Assembly: GCA_945902805.1 (NCBI GenBank)
Contig: CAMDMZ010000003.1
Location: 1 to 64,000 of the forward strand
DNA: 64,000 nucleotides
Source of the DNA: Propionivibrio dicarboxylicus
Lineage (GTDB): Bacteria; Pseudomonadota; Gammaproteobacteria; Burkholderiales; Rhodocyclaceae
Reading direction: 5' to 3'
In this document: piece by piece, positions 1 to 9,934 of the stretch
Position numbering within the stretch: the first letter of the stretch is position 1
How the letters are laid out: each line of letters begins with the position of its first letter
Notes under the pieces: model-generated
Database searches by the model: none
What the model saw: the letters and a program-made list of their open reading frames with translations, nothing else
What the model was told of the DNA's origin: nothing
Program-made: the position numbers and the translations under genes

Positions 1-161
1 CCAGCACACCCCACAGCAGTAGCTTTCGATTTCACTACCACCACTTACCACCACTACAGCCCCGCAAACACCTACACCTATCGGCTGTTTGATTTTTAAA
101 GATCTCACCCTAAGAACTCCGTCTTCAGGTCCGTCTGCACTCAGCAGAGAAAGGAGATTAT

Positions 162-230
162 ATGTGGCTATTTTGGACTTGTAAACCCCTGGCGAGATCT
201 TTTTTCACGAAGCGTAGAATCAAACCATGA
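162..230 (+). CDS. 22-codon leader ORF overlapping pyrD
   Basis: A short ORF opens with ATG five bases after a strong AAGGAG ribosome-binding site. It runs 22 sense codons (starting [10 protein letters not shown]) and stops at a TGA that overlaps the pyrD ATG in the arrangement ATGA. pyrD has no clear Shine-Dalgarno of its own just before its start, so its translation may depend on ribosomes finishing this leader. The peptide has aromatic residues near the start and basic residues at the end. I do not recognise it. It could be a regulatory leader or simply a coupling device; the strong ribosome-binding site is the main evidence. Confidence 0.45.
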   Translation: MWLFWTCKPLARSFFTKRRIKP

Positions 231-1243
231 ACTCTTACTCTCTGTTACGTCCGATCCTGTTTGGACTCGACGCCGAACGTGCCCACGACACGACTCTTGA
301 GATGATCGCTCTGGCTGATGCCTTCGGCTTGCCACTACGTTGCAGGCCAGATCAGCACAACCCGCCGGTGACGGTTATGGGCTTGCAGTTTCCCAATCGC
401 GTCGGCTTGGCCGCAGGCCTTGATAAGAATGGGATTGCCGTTGATGGCTTGGCCCGACTTGGCTTTGGCTTTCTCGAAGTTGGCACCGTAACACCACGGC
501 CACAGCCCGGTAATCCAAAACCGCGTTTGTTCCGACTTATTGATCACAGCGCCATCATCAACCGCATGGGGTTCAACAATGGTGGTATTGATGGCCTGCT
601 TTCAAATCTCGTACAGACGAGCTACAAAGGCGTTCTTGGTATCAATATTGGCAAGAACGCCACAACACCGATTGAACACGCAACTGACGACTATCTGATT
701 TGCCTGAATAAGGCCTATCCACGCGCGAGTTACGTCGCCGTTAACATTTCTTCACCGAACACCAAGAATCTTCGACAGTTACAGGGTGAATCAGAACTTG
801 ATGCCCTGCTGGGCGCACTGAAGGCTCGGCAAGGTGAACTTGCCCAGGAACACGGACGATATGTGCCACTAGCACTAAAAATCGCGCCGGATCTCGAGGA
901 CGGACAAATCACACAAATTGCCGATGCTTTGCGTCGTCATTGCATTGACGCGGTGATTGCAACCAATACGACACTCAGTCGCGACGGTGTCGAATCTTCG
1001 CCGTTGGCGAGCGAGACCGGAGGACTCTCGGGTGCGCCGCTATTCGATAAATCCACGGCAGTCGTCAAGAAGCTAGCAGTTGCGCTTGGCGGTGAGTTGC
1101 CAATCATTGCCGCCGGTGGCATCGATTCCGCTGCTAAAGCACAGGCAAAGATTCAAGCAGGTGCCGCTCTGGTACAGATCTACAGCGGTCTGATCTTTCG
1201 TGGCCCCAGCCTGATTAAAGAATGCATCAAAGCATTGGCCTAA
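227..1243 (+). CDS. pyrD: Dihydroorotate dehydrogenase (quinone), class 2
   Basis: Oxidises dihydroorotate to orotate in pyrimidine synthesis, passing electrons through FMN to membrane quinone. The 338-residue length is normal for class 2 enzymes. The N-terminal 40 residues form the short membrane-associating helical region of that class. The FMN-barrel motif [11 protein letters not shown] is near residues 59–69. The segment [11 protein letters not shown] near residues 173–183 holds the class 2 catalytic serine. The C-terminal IIAAGGI and [11 protein letters not shown] phosphate-binding segments are present. Its start overlaps the stop of a 22-codon leader ORF, which suggests translational coupling. 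The Rnf operon follows after about 110 bp. Confidence 0.96.
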   Translation: MNSYSLLRPILFGLDAERAHDTTLEMIALADAFGLPLRCRPDQHNPPVTVMGLQFPNRVGLAAGLDKNGIAVDGLARLGFGFLEVGTVTPRPQPGNPKPRLFRLIDHSAIINRMGFNNGGIDGLLSNLVQTSYKGVLGINIGKNATTPIEHATDDYLICLNKAYPRASYVAVNISSPNTKNLRQLQGESELDALLGALKARQGELAQEHGRYVPLALKIAPDLEDGQITQIADALRRHCIDAVIATNTTLSRDGVESSPLASETGGLSGAPLFDKSTAVVKKLAVALGGELPIIAAGGIDSAAKAQAKIQAGAALVQIYSGLIFRGPSLIKECIKALA

Positions 1244-1354
1244 AGCCCCATTCGTCAGCGGGTTGCCCATAACGCCTAGCAAGACGATAATCTTCCCTGA
1301 TTAGCGCTTCGCCCAACTCCTACTTATATTGCAGCGGCACTGACGCACCTCACG

Positions 1355-1939
1355 ATGACCAGTTACCTTTTTGTGATTCTTGGCGCTGTACTGGTCAACA
1401 ACGTTGTCTTTGTCCGCATTCTTGGTCTCTGCCCGTTTATGGGTGTGTCCAAGAAGATCGAAACCGCCTTGGGCATGGGTGCTGCAACGACCTTCGTGCT
1501 GACCATGGCCTGCGGTACAGCCTACGTCATCGACCACTGGCTACTGATTCCGAACGGACTTGAGTACCTCCGCACGCTTTCCTTTATCGTCACCATCGCG
1601 GCTATTGTCCAACTCACCGAGTTGGTCATCCAGAAAACCAGCCCGCTGTTACATCAGGTATTGGGAATCTACTTACCATTGATTACCACCAACTGCGCGG
1701 TACTGGGTGTGCCTCTGCTAAATATCAGCCTGCGCTACAACTTTGTCGAATCCCTGCTGTTTGGGTTCGGTAACGCGATTGGCTTTACCCTCGCATTGAT
1801 TCTCTTTGCCGGCATTCGCGAGCGCTTGGAAGGTGCTGACGTGCCCGTGCATTTTCGCGGCACTGCCATTGCCATGGTGACGGCTGGCTTGATGAGTCTT
1901 GCCTTCATGGGTTTTGCTGGACTGGACAAATACAAGTAA
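1355..1939 (+). CDS. rnfA: Rnf complex membrane subunit RnfA
   Basis: Integral membrane subunit of the Rnf (Rsx) ion-translocating ferredoxin:NAD oxidoreductase. The 194-residue protein has about six membrane spans. It carries the family signature [19 protein letters not shown] near the N-terminus and the [10 protein letters not shown] segment mid-protein, regions that in the family contribute cysteines to the membrane-embedded Fe-S site shared with RnfE. It is the first gene of rnfABCDGE, and its stop shares bases with the rnfB start (TAATG). A weak TATATT lies at 1325–1330 upstream, but no convincing -35 accompanies it. Confidence 0.95.
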   Translation: MTSYLFVILGAVLVNNVVFVRILGLCPFMGVSKKIETALGMGAATTFVLTMACGTAYVIDHWLLIPNGLEYLRTLSFIVTIAAIVQLTELVIQKTSPLLHQVLGIYLPLITTNCAVLGVPLLNISLRYNFVESLLFGFGNAIGFTLALILFAGIRERLEGADVPVHFRGTAIAMVTAGLMSLAFMGFAGLDKYK

Positions 1940-2499
1940 TGCTTGAAGCCATCCTGGTCATGGCGCTAGGCGCCGTCATCCTCGGCGCAGCGCTTGGCTA
2001 TGCCTCGGTCAAGTTCAAGGTCGAAGGTGACCCGCTGGTCGAAAAGATCGACGCCATCCTGCCGCAAACCCAGTGCGGGCAATGCAACTACCCGGGCTGC
2101 AAGCCGTATGCCGAAGCAATCGCCAAAGGCGAAGCGGAAATCAATCAATGTCCGCCCGGGGGAGAAGAAGGCATTCGCAAACTGGCCGACCTGCTTGGCC
2201 GTGAAGTCAAGTCACTGTCCGCCGAACACGGGCTGGAAAAGCCAAAATCCGTTGCCCTGATCAACGAACAGACCTGTATTGGCTGCACCTTGTGCATCCA
2301 GGCCTGCCCGGTGGACGCAATCATTGGCGCGGCAAAGCAAATGCATGTGATTGTCGCCAGTCAATGCACTGGCTGCGAACTGTGCTTGCCACCTTGCCCT
2401 GTCGACTGTATCGCCATGGTGCCTATCGCCGAGACCGTCGAATCCTGGAAATGGAAGTATCCCGTGTTCCCGCTGCACACTGAAAAGAAGGCGGCCTAA
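1939..2499 (+). CDS. rnfB: Rnf complex iron-sulfur subunit RnfB
   Basis: Electron-entry subunit of Rnf. An N-terminal membrane helix (about residues 1–25) is followed by a four-cysteine Fe-S domain (CGQC, then GC, then QC after KGEAEIN). Two ferredoxin-type [4Fe-4S] motifs follow, [12 protein letters not shown] and [12 protein letters not shown]. At 186 residues it is the short proteobacterial form rather than the long multi-cluster form of acetogens. It is translationally coupled to rnfA; rnfC starts 9 bp after its stop. Confidence 0.95.
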   Translation: MLEAILVMALGAVILGAALGYASVKFKVEGDPLVEKIDAILPQTQCGQCNYPGCKPYAEAIAKGEAEINQCPPGGEEGIRKLADLLGREVKSLSAEHGLEKPKSVALINEQTCIGCTLCIQACPVDAIIGAAKQMHVIVASQCTGCELCLPPCPVDCIAMVPIAETVESWKWKYPVFPLHTEKKAA

Positions 2500-2508
2500 A
2501 TCTAAATC

Positions 2509-4176
2509 ATGCTCAGCCGGCTTTTCAATTTCAATGGCGGCGTCAAGCCCGCCTATAACAAGGAACAATCAACAGGGCTGCCAATCGCCGTCCCTCCAGC
2601 ACCGACTTTTCTGATTATTCCTCTGCACCAGAGCATCGGCGGCCAACCCCGTCCCATCGTCCAGACGGGCGACAAAGTGCTCAAAGGACAACGCATCGGC
2701 GAAGCCGATGGCAACGTCTCGTCGGCCGTCCACGCCTCGACCTCGGGCACCGTTATCGCGGTCGAAATGCGCCGCATGCCACACTCATCGGGCCTCTCCG
2801 CCTTATGCGTCGTCATCGAACCCGATGGCCGCGACGAATGGATCGCACGCCAGGCCTTCGACTATCGCAGCGCTTCGCCCAATGCCATCCGCGACTATTT
2901 GCGCGATATGGGCGTGGTGGGTCTGGGCGGCGCGGTATTTCCCAGCCACCTCAAGATCAACCCCGGAAAGCGCGGCAAACTCGACACTCTGGTCATCAAC
3001 GGCGCCGAATGCGAGCCCTTCATCACCTGTGACGATCTGCTGATGCGCGAACGCCCTGAGACCATCGTCAGGGGCATCGCGATCATGCGCGACATGCTCA
3101 GCGCCGGTCGCGTGTTGATTGGTGTGGAAGATAACAAGCCGATCGCCATTGCGGCCATGCAGGCGGCTGTTCAGCAGTTGAACGAAACAACGATCAAGGT
3201 CGTCGCCGTACCGACGCGCTATCCCGCCGGTGGTGCCAAGCAACTGATCCGTGTGCTCACCGGCATCGAGGTGCCACACGGACAGCGCTCCACCGATTAC
3301 GGCGTGCAATGCTTCAACGTCGGCACCGCCTACGCCATTTACGAAGCCATCGCGCTCGGCCAGCCACTGATCTCGCGGATTGTCACCGTCGCCGGCAACG
3401 TCAGAACGGCACGCAACTACGAAGTCCTGTTCGGCACGCCGATGCGTGATCTGGTGGCGCTATGCGGTCCCGGCGCCGATACCGACCGACTGATCATGGG
3501 TGGCCCGATGATGGGCGTCGGCATGCCCGGCGACGAAGTCCCGATCGTCAAGGCTACCAACTGTGTATTGGTCGGCTCGCCAACCCTGTTCCCGCCGCCG
3601 CCGCCCGAAATGCCCTGCATCCGCTGCGGTGAATGCGCCAAGGCCTGCCCGACCGACCTGCAGCCATTCGAAATGTATTGGTTCTCGCGTGCCAAGATTT
3701 TCGGCAAAGCACAGGAATACCATCTGTTCGACTGCATCGAATGTGGATGCTGTGCCTTTGTCTGTCCGTCACGCATACCGTTGGTGGACTACTACCGGTT
3801 TGCCAAAAGCGAAATCTGGGCGCGCGAAAAGGACAAGGAAGCCGCCGACCAGGCGCGCCAGCGCCACGAATTCCGTCAGCAGCGCGAAGAGCGCGAAAAA
3901 GCAGAGAAAGCCGCCAAGCTCGCCGCCAAAACAGCGGCTGGACGAGAAAAAGCGGCGGCCGCCCTAGCCGACGCAGCAAAACCGGCGACGACGCCCGAGG
4001 ACGAGGCAAAGAAAGCCATGATCGCGGCCGCCATGGAAAAGGCCAAGGCGCAAAAGGCCGAAGCGAAAAATACCGAGAACCTGACGCCCGAACAGCAAGC
4101 CGAGATCACGGCGATCGAAGCGCGCCGCGCCGAAATCCGCGAGCAGGCGAAACCTCACCTGCCCCACGATGACTGA
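2509..4176 (+). CDS. rnfC: Rnf complex NADH/ferredoxin-linked subunit RnfC
   Basis: Peripheral Rnf subunit expected to bind FMN and NAD(H) and carry two [4Fe-4S] clusters. Visible parts are the N-terminal RnfC domain with the GGAVFPSHLK glycine-rich stretch, the NGAECEPFIT motif, and two cluster motifs, CIRCGECAKACP and CIECGCCAFVCP. A long Ala/Lys/Glu-rich C-terminal extension (about residues 430–555) is probably helical; it is common in proteobacterial RnfC. Bases 2587–2610, encoding AVPPAPTF at residues 27–34, match the dispersed repeat found elsewhere in the window at 23 of 24 positions. The family normally has a proline-rich stretch here, so the repeat does not disrupt the fold in an obvious way. 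Confidence 0.95.
   Translation: MLSRLFNFNGGVKPAYNKEQSTGLPIAVPPAPTFLIIPLHQSIGGQPRPIVQTGDKVLKGQRIGEADGNVSSAVHASTSGTVIAVEMRRMPHSSGLSALCVVIEPDGRDEWIARQAFDYRSASPNAIRDYLRDMGVVGLGGAVFPSHLKINPGKRGKLDTLVINGAECEPFITCDDLLMRERPETIVRGIAIMRDMLSAGRVLIGVEDNKPIAIAAMQAAVQQLNETTIKVVAVPTRYPAGGAKQLIRVLTGIEVPHGQRSTDYGVQCFNVGTAYAIYEAIALGQPLISRIVTVAGNVRTARNYEVLFGTPMRDLVALCGPGADTDRLIMGGPMMGVGMPGDEVPIVKATNCVLVGSPTLFPPPPPEMPCIRCGECAKACPTDLQPFEMYWFSRAKIFGKAQEYHLFDCIECGCCAFVCPSRIPLVDYYRFAKSEIWAREKDKEAADQARQRHEFRQQREEREKAEKAAKLAAKTAAGREKAAAALADAAKPATTPEDEAKKAMIAAAMEKAKAQKAEAKNTENLTPEQQAEITAIEARRAEIREQAKPHLPHDD
2587..2610. repeat. Dispersed repeat copy 9 (inside rnfC, in frame)
   Basis: Inverted-orientation copy with one mismatch, read in frame as AVPPAPTF, residues 27–34 of RnfC. 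Confidence 0.75.
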
Positions 4177-4197
4177 GATCGGGATGCCAAACCCACC

Positions 4198-5217
4198 ATG
4201 TTGAATAACTCGCCCTACTTCCGCAAACCCTCCAGCGTGCGCTCCGTCATGCTGCGAGTACTGCTTGCGCTGCTGCCTGGGATCGCTGCTTACGTCTGGT
4301 TTTTTGGTGCGGCCGTACTGGTGCAGATTGCGATCGCGTCCGTCGCCGCGCTCGCCGCCGAAGCCGCCATGCTGCACCTGCGTGGCAAACCCCTGCTGCA
4401 GTTTCTCGGTGACGGTTCGGCACTGGTCACGGCATGGCTGATCGCACTCACCTTCCCACCCATTGTGCCGTGGTGGCTGACGGTGAGCGCCGTGCTTGCC
4501 GCCATCGTCGTCGCCAAACACATATATGGCGGTCTCGGGCAAAACCCGTTCAACCCGGCGATGGTCGCCTTTGCCATGATGATCGTCGCCTACCCCTCGT
4601 TGATGTCGCAGTGGCCAGCCGTTGGCTTTACCGACTTTGCCCCGCAATGGAATGCCATTTTCGGCCAGCGACAGCTTGACGCCATCACCATGGCGACACC
4701 ACTGGATGCCCTGCGCACCGCCTTACACACGGCTGACGCACGCGCCACCGTTTCCGGCGTTCTGGGGAATCACGCGACTTTCGGCAATATCGGCGGCAAG
4801 GGCTGGGAGTGGATCGCTGCCAGCTACTTTCTTGGCGGCGTCTACCTGATCCAGCAACGGATCATCACCTGGCACATGCCGACGGCCTTCATCGCCACCT
4901 TGCTCCTGATTTCCAGCGGATTCTGGATCTATGACGCAGAACGTTTCGCCAGCCCCGCTTTTCAGGTGTTCACTGGCGGGGCCATGCTGGCCGCGTTTTT
5001 CATTGTTACCGACCCCGTTTCCGGCTGCACCACGCCGCGAGGCAAGTTGCTCTTTGCTGCCGGTATTGGTCTGCTGACCTGGGTCATCCGCACCTTTGGC
5101 GCCTACCCGGACGGAATCGCCTTCGCGGTTCTGTTGATGAACATCGGAGCGCCGTTAATCGACATGTACACCCAGCCGCCTGTCTTCGGGCACAAGCCGA
5201 ATACGCCCAAACCATGA
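4198..5217 (+). CDS. rnfD: Rnf complex membrane subunit RnfD
   Basis: Polytopic Rnf subunit related to NqrB, bearing covalently bound FMN. The 339-residue protein has about nine or ten hydrophobic spans. DPVSGCTTPRG near residue 277 is the flavinylation region, with a threonine in the expected S-G-x-T context. YGGLGQNPFNPAM near residue 104 is the conserved loop of this family. It starts 21 bp after rnfC, and its stop overlaps the rnfG start in ATGA. Confidence 0.95.
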   Translation: MLNNSPYFRKPSSVRSVMLRVLLALLPGIAAYVWFFGAAVLVQIAIASVAALAAEAAMLHLRGKPLLQFLGDGSALVTAWLIALTFPPIVPWWLTVSAVLAAIVVAKHIYGGLGQNPFNPAMVAFAMMIVAYPSLMSQWPAVGFTDFAPQWNAIFGQRQLDAITMATPLDALRTALHTADARATVSGVLGNHATFGNIGGKGWEWIAASYFLGGVYLIQQRIITWHMPTAFIATLLLISSGFWIYDAERFASPAFQVFTGGAMLAAFFIVTDPVSGCTTPRGKLLFAAGIGLLTWVIRTFGAYPDGIAFAVLLMNIGAPLIDMYTQPPVFGHKPNTPKP

Positions 5218-5939
5218 GCACCGAGACGTCAGAAATCATCCCTGCTGGCCTTTCCGATACCGGCTATCGCGAGCCCGGCGTAGTTCGTGTCTCGAGCCGC
5301 ACCGCCGCCATCCTGCTGATTTTTTCACTTTTTTTCACCGCCTTGATGGCCGGTACCTACCAACTGACTGCGCCACTGCTGGAAGCTAGCGCCCAAGCCG
5401 AAAAGCTGCGTTTGATCGGTGAGGTACTGCCGCGCGAGGCCTACGATAACGATCTATTGGCTGACAACGTCGTTCTACCAGGGGTCAAGGCACTGGGACT
5501 TGATTACGATACCAAGATCTATCGCGCCCGCAAGAATGGCGAGCCTGTCGCACTGGTTCTTGAGGCGGCGGCAAACGACGGTTACTCAGGGCATATCGGT
5601 CTCATTCTGGCCATTACCAAGGATGGCCGCCTGCTTTCGCTGCGCGTCACCGGTCACCGCGAAACACCTGGCCTTGGCGATTACATCGACCCGAAAAAGG
5701 ACAAGAACAAAGCCAAGACCTGGATCACCCAGTTCAATGATCGCAGTTTCAACGACACACCACAGGCAAAATGGCGCGTGAAGAAAGATGGTGGCGTTAT
5801 CGATCAGCGAGCCGGAGCCACCATCTCTGCACGCGCGGTGACCAACGCCAGCGGCCGCGCCTTGGGCTGGGCGATCGAACGTGCCGACGCACTTTACGCA
5901 CTCCCCACCGGAGCCCACTGGAAGGAAACCGCGCCATGA
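5214..5939 (+). CDS. rnfG: Rnf complex flavoprotein subunit RnfG
   Basis: Periplasm-facing Rnf subunit with one N-terminal membrane helix (about residues 28–50) and an FMN-binding domain. The flavinylation motif is RAGATIS near residue 200, where the Thr is the expected FMN attachment site; the preceding residue is Arg rather than the usual Ser. GYSGHIGLILAI and ETPGLGDYI are the other family segments. Flavinylation requires an ApbE enzyme, which is not in this window. It overlaps rnfD and rnfE by 4 bp each. Confidence 0.93.
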   Translation: MSTETSEIIPAGLSDTGYREPGVVRVSSRTAAILLIFSLFFTALMAGTYQLTAPLLEASAQAEKLRLIGEVLPREAYDNDLLADNVVLPGVKALGLDYDTKIYRARKNGEPVALVLEAAANDGYSGHIGLILAITKDGRLLSLRVTGHRETPGLGDYIDPKKDKNKAKTWITQFNDRSFNDTPQAKWRVKKDGGVIDQRAGATISARAVTNASGRALGWAIERADALYALPTGAHWKETAP

Positions 5940-6637
5940 CCCAAATTGCTGCGATCGTCCGCAACGGCCTCTGGAACCAGAATGCCGTATTGGGTCAGAT
6001 GCTCGGTCTATGTTCCCTGCTGGCCGTCAGTTCCAACGCTGTCAACGGCATCAGCCTCGGTATCGCGACCATTCTGGTGATGGGATTGGCCAACCTGATC
6101 GTTTCCGCTCTCCGCAGTTTCATCCCTTACGAAGTCCGCATTCCCATTTTCATTCTTATCATTGCGGCGCTGGTAACGGTCGTGGATATGGCCATGAATG
6201 CCTGGCTGCATGAGTTGTATCTGGTGTTGGGCATCTTCATTCCGCTGATCGTCGTTAATTGCATCGTTTTGGCTCGGGTTGAGGCCTTTGCCGCCAAGAA
6301 TCCAGTCGGACTATCGGCCTTTGATGGCGTGATGATGGGCGTCGGCTTTGTCTGGGTCATTGGCCTCCTGGGTGCCATTCGCGAATTCGTCGGCCAGGGA
6401 ACCTTATTTGCCGGCATCGAGATGGTGATTCCCGGCGCCACCCCATGGCAGATACTGCCGGAGGATTACCCGGGATTCCTCGTCGCCATCCTACCGCCGG
6501 GTGCGTTCTTTGTTCTTGGCTTGATGGTCGCCGGGCGCAACTGGATCGAGGCACGCGCCAATGAGCGATTGCGGCAGGAACGCCTGAGTGAACAACATGC
6601 GGCAAACGCGGGATCATTGCCCGCTGGCACACAGTAG
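5936..6637 (+). CDS. rnfE: Rnf complex membrane subunit RnfE
   Basis: Integral membrane subunit, related in fold to RnfA and packed against it in the complex. I chose the ATG at 5936, which overlaps the rnfG stop as ATGA and gives a 233-residue protein of normal length. A longer upstream reading exists but runs inside rnfG. The N-terminal stretch NGLWNQNAVLGQMLGLC and the NCIVLARVEAFA segment are typical of RnfE. It is the last rnf gene. In many gammaproteobacteria nth follows directly; here a chemotaxis receptor gene sits between them. Confidence 0.95.
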   Translation: MTQIAAIVRNGLWNQNAVLGQMLGLCSLLAVSSNAVNGISLGIATILVMGLANLIVSALRSFIPYEVRIPIFILIIAALVTVVDMAMNAWLHELYLVLGIFIPLIVVNCIVLARVEAFAAKNPVGLSAFDGVMMGVGFVWVIGLLGAIREFVGQGTLFAGIEMVIPGATPWQILPEDYPGFLVAILPPGAFFVLGLMVAGRNWIEARANERLRQERLSEQHAANAGSLPAGTQ

Positions 6638-6753
6638 GCGACAATTCGGAAAGATCATTTGCCATGCCCAGCGATGGATGGCAAGATGCGGCGTTAGATG
6701 CAGTCCAATGCTTTGTACGTTCATTTTGTTCTACGTTCCAATGAGGCTCCACC

Positions 6754-7935
6754 ATGAAACCTAGCGTACTGAAGACCTTGCTTTTCGCCTCCCTGGCCTT
6801 CGGCCTCGTCATCGGCGTGATCTTTCCGTTCTTTGCCGACCTGTTTGTCACCTGGAAAGAAGGCATGTTTGCCTGGTTTTTCGCCTCTGCGCTGCTGGCT
6901 GGCTTGATGGTCGGCGCTGCCAACTACTGGTTCGTAAATATCATCCTTGTTTCGCGCCTGCGCCGCATCGCCGAGGTCGCCACTCAGATTTCAAACCGCA
7001 ATTTGACGCACAACTGCGCCATGGAGAGCCACGACACCGTCGGTGAAATCATTCTCGCCTTCAACAAAATGGCCGGCAACCTACGTGATCTGATTGGCGA
7101 AATTAGCGGCATGAGCGGTCGCGTGGAAACGGACACGCACGACATCAAGCGCCAGGTCGACGAGATTCGCGATCGTCTGAGCGCCCAACACGAGAGCAGC
7201 CAAAAGATCTCGCGCGGCATGGAGCATCTGTCGGGCACGGTGAGCGACATTTCGGCCACTGCCGAACAGGTGGCCGAATCCTCCCGCAGCGCCGTCATGG
7301 CGGCCCGCGCCGGATCAAGCGTCGTCGCCGAAACCATCAGCGGCATGAGCAACATCCAGCAGATCGTCAGCCAGGCCTCTGGCGACGTCCATCAACTCGG
7401 GCAACGTTCCGATGAAATCGGTGAGATCGTCGCCGTGATCCGTGGCATCGCCGACCAGACCAATCTGCTTGCCCTGAATGCCGCCATCGAAGCCGCCCGC
7501 GCCGGTGAGCAAGGACGCGGCTTCGCCGTGGTGGCCGATGAAGTGCGCAAACTAGCTGAAAAAACCGGCAGCGCCACAGGCGAAATTGGTCAAATGATTG
7601 GCGCCATCCAACAGCAAGTTCGACACACCGTCCTGAGCATGGAACAAAGCCAGAACGAGGTCAGTGCCGGCGTTACCCGGGCGGGAAAAGCAGGGGAAGC
7701 ATTGACCGAAATTCTGTCTGGAATCGAAAACGTCAGCACCATGATGGAACGCATTGCGGCAGGCGCCAATGACCAGCGCAATGTCGTCGGCGAAATCGGT
7801 CGTCAAGTCGGCGAGATCGACAATGGCATCGAATCGGCCGTGGCGTTGATTCATGCCGCAGAAGGCTCGTGTGGCCACATGACCAATCAATCCGCGGCGC
7901 TGCATCAGGAAGTCAGTCGCTTCAAACTGGCATGA
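6754..7935 (+). CDS. Methyl-accepting chemotaxis protein without a periplasmic sensor
   Basis: A 393-residue receptor-like transducer. Two membrane helices (about residues 7–28 and 38–60) are separated by only about ten residues, so there is no ligand-binding domain outside the membrane. A HAMP-like segment follows ([19 protein letters not shown]). The cytoplasmic signalling domain has the conserved hairpin tip [20 protein letters not shown] that contacts CheA and CheW. Such receptors usually sense a cytoplasmic or membrane-borne cue. Its stop overlaps the nth start (ATGA), which ties a chemotaxis receptor to the rnf–nth locus; sensing of redox state is possible but is inference. Confidence 0.9.
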   Translation: MKPSVLKTLLFASLAFGLVIGVIFPFFADLFVTWKEGMFAWFFASALLAGLMVGAANYWFVNIILVSRLRRIAEVATQISNRNLTHNCAMESHDTVGEIILAFNKMAGNLRDLIGEISGMSGRVETDTHDIKRQVDEIRDRLSAQHESSQKISRGMEHLSGTVSDISATAEQVAESSRSAVMAARAGSSVVAETISGMSNIQQIVSQASGDVHQLGQRSDEIGEIVAVIRGIADQTNLLALNAAIEAARAGEQGRGFAVVADEVRKLAEKTGSATGEIGQMIGAIQQQVRHTVLSMEQSQNEVSAGVTRAGKAGEALTEILSGIENVSTMMERIAAGANDQRNVVGEIGRQVGEIDNGIESAVALIHAAEGSCGHMTNQSAALHQEVSRFKLA

Positions 7936-8576
7936 AGCCTGCGGATCGGGAAGAATTCTTCCGCCGTCTCGCCGCTGCCGACCCCGAACCGAAAACCGAA
8001 CTTCACTATGCCACGCCCTTCCAGTTGCTGGTAGCGGTCGTGTTGTCGGCGCAAGCCACCGACAAAGGTGTCAATCGCGCCACCGGCCCGCTGTTCCTCG
8101 ATCACCCGACACCACACGCCTTGATTGCACTCGGTGAAGCCGGCATCGCGGCCTATATCCAAACCATCGGCCTCTACAAGACCAAGGCAAAGAACGTCGC
8201 CGCGCTGTCGCGCATCATCGTCGAGCAGCACGGTGGCGAGGTTCCGCACGACCGGGCTGCACTCGAAGCCCTGCCCGGCGTCGGTCGCAAAACCGCCAAT
8301 GTCGTCCTCAACATCGTGTTCGGCGAACCGACCATCGCGGTCGACACCCATATCTTCCGTGTCGGCAATCGCACCGGTATGGCACCAGGCAAAACTCCGG
8401 CAGTGGTTGAACAAAAGCTGCTCAAAGCCGTTCCCGCCGCCTATCGGCAGCACGCCCACCACTGGCTGATTCTGCACGGACGCTACACGTGCAAAGCACG
8501 GACGCCCGATTGCCCGACCTGCCGCGTCGCCGATCTCTGTCCTTACAAGGAAAAAACCAGTGTTCAATCCAAGTAG
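7932..8576 (+). CDS. nth: Endonuclease III
   Basis: Bifunctional DNA glycosylase/AP lyase that removes oxidised pyrimidines. The helix-hairpin-helix [12 protein letters not shown] contains the catalytic Lys, and VDTHIFRV contains the catalytic Asp. The C-terminal [4Fe-4S] loop has the exact C-x6-C-x2-C-x5-C spacing ([17 protein letters not shown]). The start at 7932 overlaps the upstream receptor stop and gives 214 residues, the usual length. Proximity to rnf is conserved in many proteobacteria. Confidence 0.97.
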   Translation: MKPADREEFFRRLAAADPEPKTELHYATPFQLLVAVVLSAQATDKGVNRATGPLFLDHPTPHALIALGEAGIAAYIQTIGLYKTKAKNVAALSRIIVEQHGGEVPHDRAALEALPGVGRKTANVVLNIVFGEPTIAVDTHIFRVGNRTGMAPGKTPAVVEQKLLKAVPAAYRQHAHHWLILHGRYTCKARTPDCPTCRVADLCPYKEKTSVQSK

Positions 8577-8979
8577 AGACCAGGCCCGCCAATTCCTGAT
8601 TGACGCCTGGCGCAAACGCCGTAGCTCGCTACCCGCCACGACTCTGGAAGTGTTGGCGGCCGACCTTGTCGACCTGCATCCCGAGTATCACGAACTGCTC
8701 GAAGCCACCGATGCGCTCACGCGAGAATGGACGCCCGAGCAAGGCGAATCCAATCCCTTCCTCCATTTGTCGCTGCATTTAGCTATTGAAGAACAGCTTT
8801 CAATTGATCAGCCGCCGGGCATACGCAAGGCCTTTGAGCAACTGAGCGCACGCAGCGACCGCCACAACGCCCTGCACGGCATCCTGGAATGTCTGGGCGA
8901 AACCATCTGGCGCGCGCAACGCGATGGTACCGGCCCGGATGGAGCGGCTTATCTGGATTGCATTCAGCGCCGCCAGTAG
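8560..8979 (+). CDS. DUF1841 family protein
   Basis: A 139-residue soluble protein that matches the DUF1841 family from memory: an N-terminal helix ([15 protein letters not shown]) and the conserved FLHLSLHLAIEEQLSIDQPPGI block. The family is found mainly in beta- and gammaproteobacteria and has no established function. The start is GTG inside the 3' end of nth (17-bp overlap), so it is probably co-translated with nth. Confidence 0.8.
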   Translation: MFNPSRDQARQFLIDAWRKRRSSLPATTLEVLAADLVDLHPEYHELLEATDALTREWTPEQGESNPFLHLSLHLAIEEQLSIDQPPGIRKAFEQLSARSDRHNALHGILECLGETIWRAQRDGTGPDGAAYLDCIQRRQ

Positions 8980-8985
8980 ATCGCC

Positions 8986-9013
8986 AAAAAGTCGGTGCTG
9001 GCAGGACGGCGCC
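8986..9013. repeat. Dispersed repeat copy 1 (intergenic)
   Basis: Full-length copy, A5 then GTCGGTGCTGGCAGGACGGC then GCC, between DUF1841 and the MoxR gene. Confidence 0.8.
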
Positions 9014-9075
9014 CACGGCTGGCGGAGGCGTGCGCGGCGCCACTGCGCGATAATCCCGAGAACCAAGGAGAAATC

Positions 9076-9924
9076 ATGACCCTGCGTTTCGAAGGCACCG
9101 CGACTTACGTCGCCACTCCCGATCTGATGTTGGCCGTCAACGCCGCGATCACCCTGCAACGCCCGCTACTGATCAAGGGCGAGCCCGGCACCGGCAAAAC
9201 CATGCTGGCCGAAGAAGTGGCTGCTGCGCTGAATGTGCCGCTGCTGCAATGGCACATCAAATCCACCACCAAAGCGCAGCAGGGGCTCTACGAATACGAT
9301 GCCGTCTCGCGCTTGCGCGATTCGCAACTTGGTGACGAGAAGGTCAAGGATATCGCCAACTACATCGTCAAGGGCGTTCTGTGGCAGGCCTTTGAACAGG
9401 AAGCGCCGTGCGTGATCCTGATCGATGAGGTCGACAAAGCCGACATCGAATTCCCTAACGACCTGCTGCGCGAACTCGACCGCATGGAGTTTCACGTCTA
9501 CGAGACACGGCAAACCATCAAGGCCGCGCGGCGACCGATCGTGATCATCACCTCGAACAACGAGAAAGAGTTGCCCGACGCCTTCCTGCGGCGCTGCTTC
9601 TTCCACTACATCAAGTTTCCCGACAAGGACACGATGGAGAAGATTGTCGATGTACATTTCCCGCGACTCAAACAGAATCTGCTGCAAGAAGCGCTGGCCG
9701 TATTCTTTGAATTGCGCGACGTCCCTGGCCTGAAAAAGAAGCCATCCACGTCAGAGTTGATCGACTGGCTGAAATTGCTGGTCGCCGAAGACATTCCCCC
9801 CGAGGTGCTGCGCAGCAAGGATCAGAAAGCCGTGGTTCCGCCGCTGGCCGGCGCCCTGTTGAAGAACGAACAAGACATGCATCTGTTCGAGCGTCTGATC
9901 CACATGGCCCGCCATCACCGCTGA
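9076..9924 (+). CDS. MoxR-family AAA+ ATPase
   Basis: AAA+ ATPase of 282 residues with Walker A GEPGTGKT (residues 35–42), Walker B CVILIDEVDKAD, sensor ITSNNEKELPDAFLRRC and arginine-finger region. MoxR ATPases act as chaperones that insert cofactors or activate partners, usually with a VWA-domain protein. The ATG at 9076 has a good AAGGAG site just upstream; an in-frame extension to 8995 would run through repeat copy 1 and is unlikely. A CoxE-like VWA gene lies two genes downstream, with a diguanylate cyclase between. Confidence 0.92.
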   Translation: MTLRFEGTATYVATPDLMLAVNAAITLQRPLLIKGEPGTGKTMLAEEVAAALNVPLLQWHIKSTTKAQQGLYEYDAVSRLRDSQLGDEKVKDIANYIVKGVLWQAFEQEAPCVILIDEVDKADIEFPNDLLRELDRMEFHVYETRQTIKAARRPIVIITSNNEKELPDAFLRRCFFHYIKFPDKDTMEKIVDVHFPRLKQNLLQEALAVFFELRDVPGLKKKPSTSELIDWLKLLVAEDIPPEVLRSKDQKAVVPPLAGALLKNEQDMHLFERLIHMARHHR

Positions 9925-9934
9925 GCAGAATACG

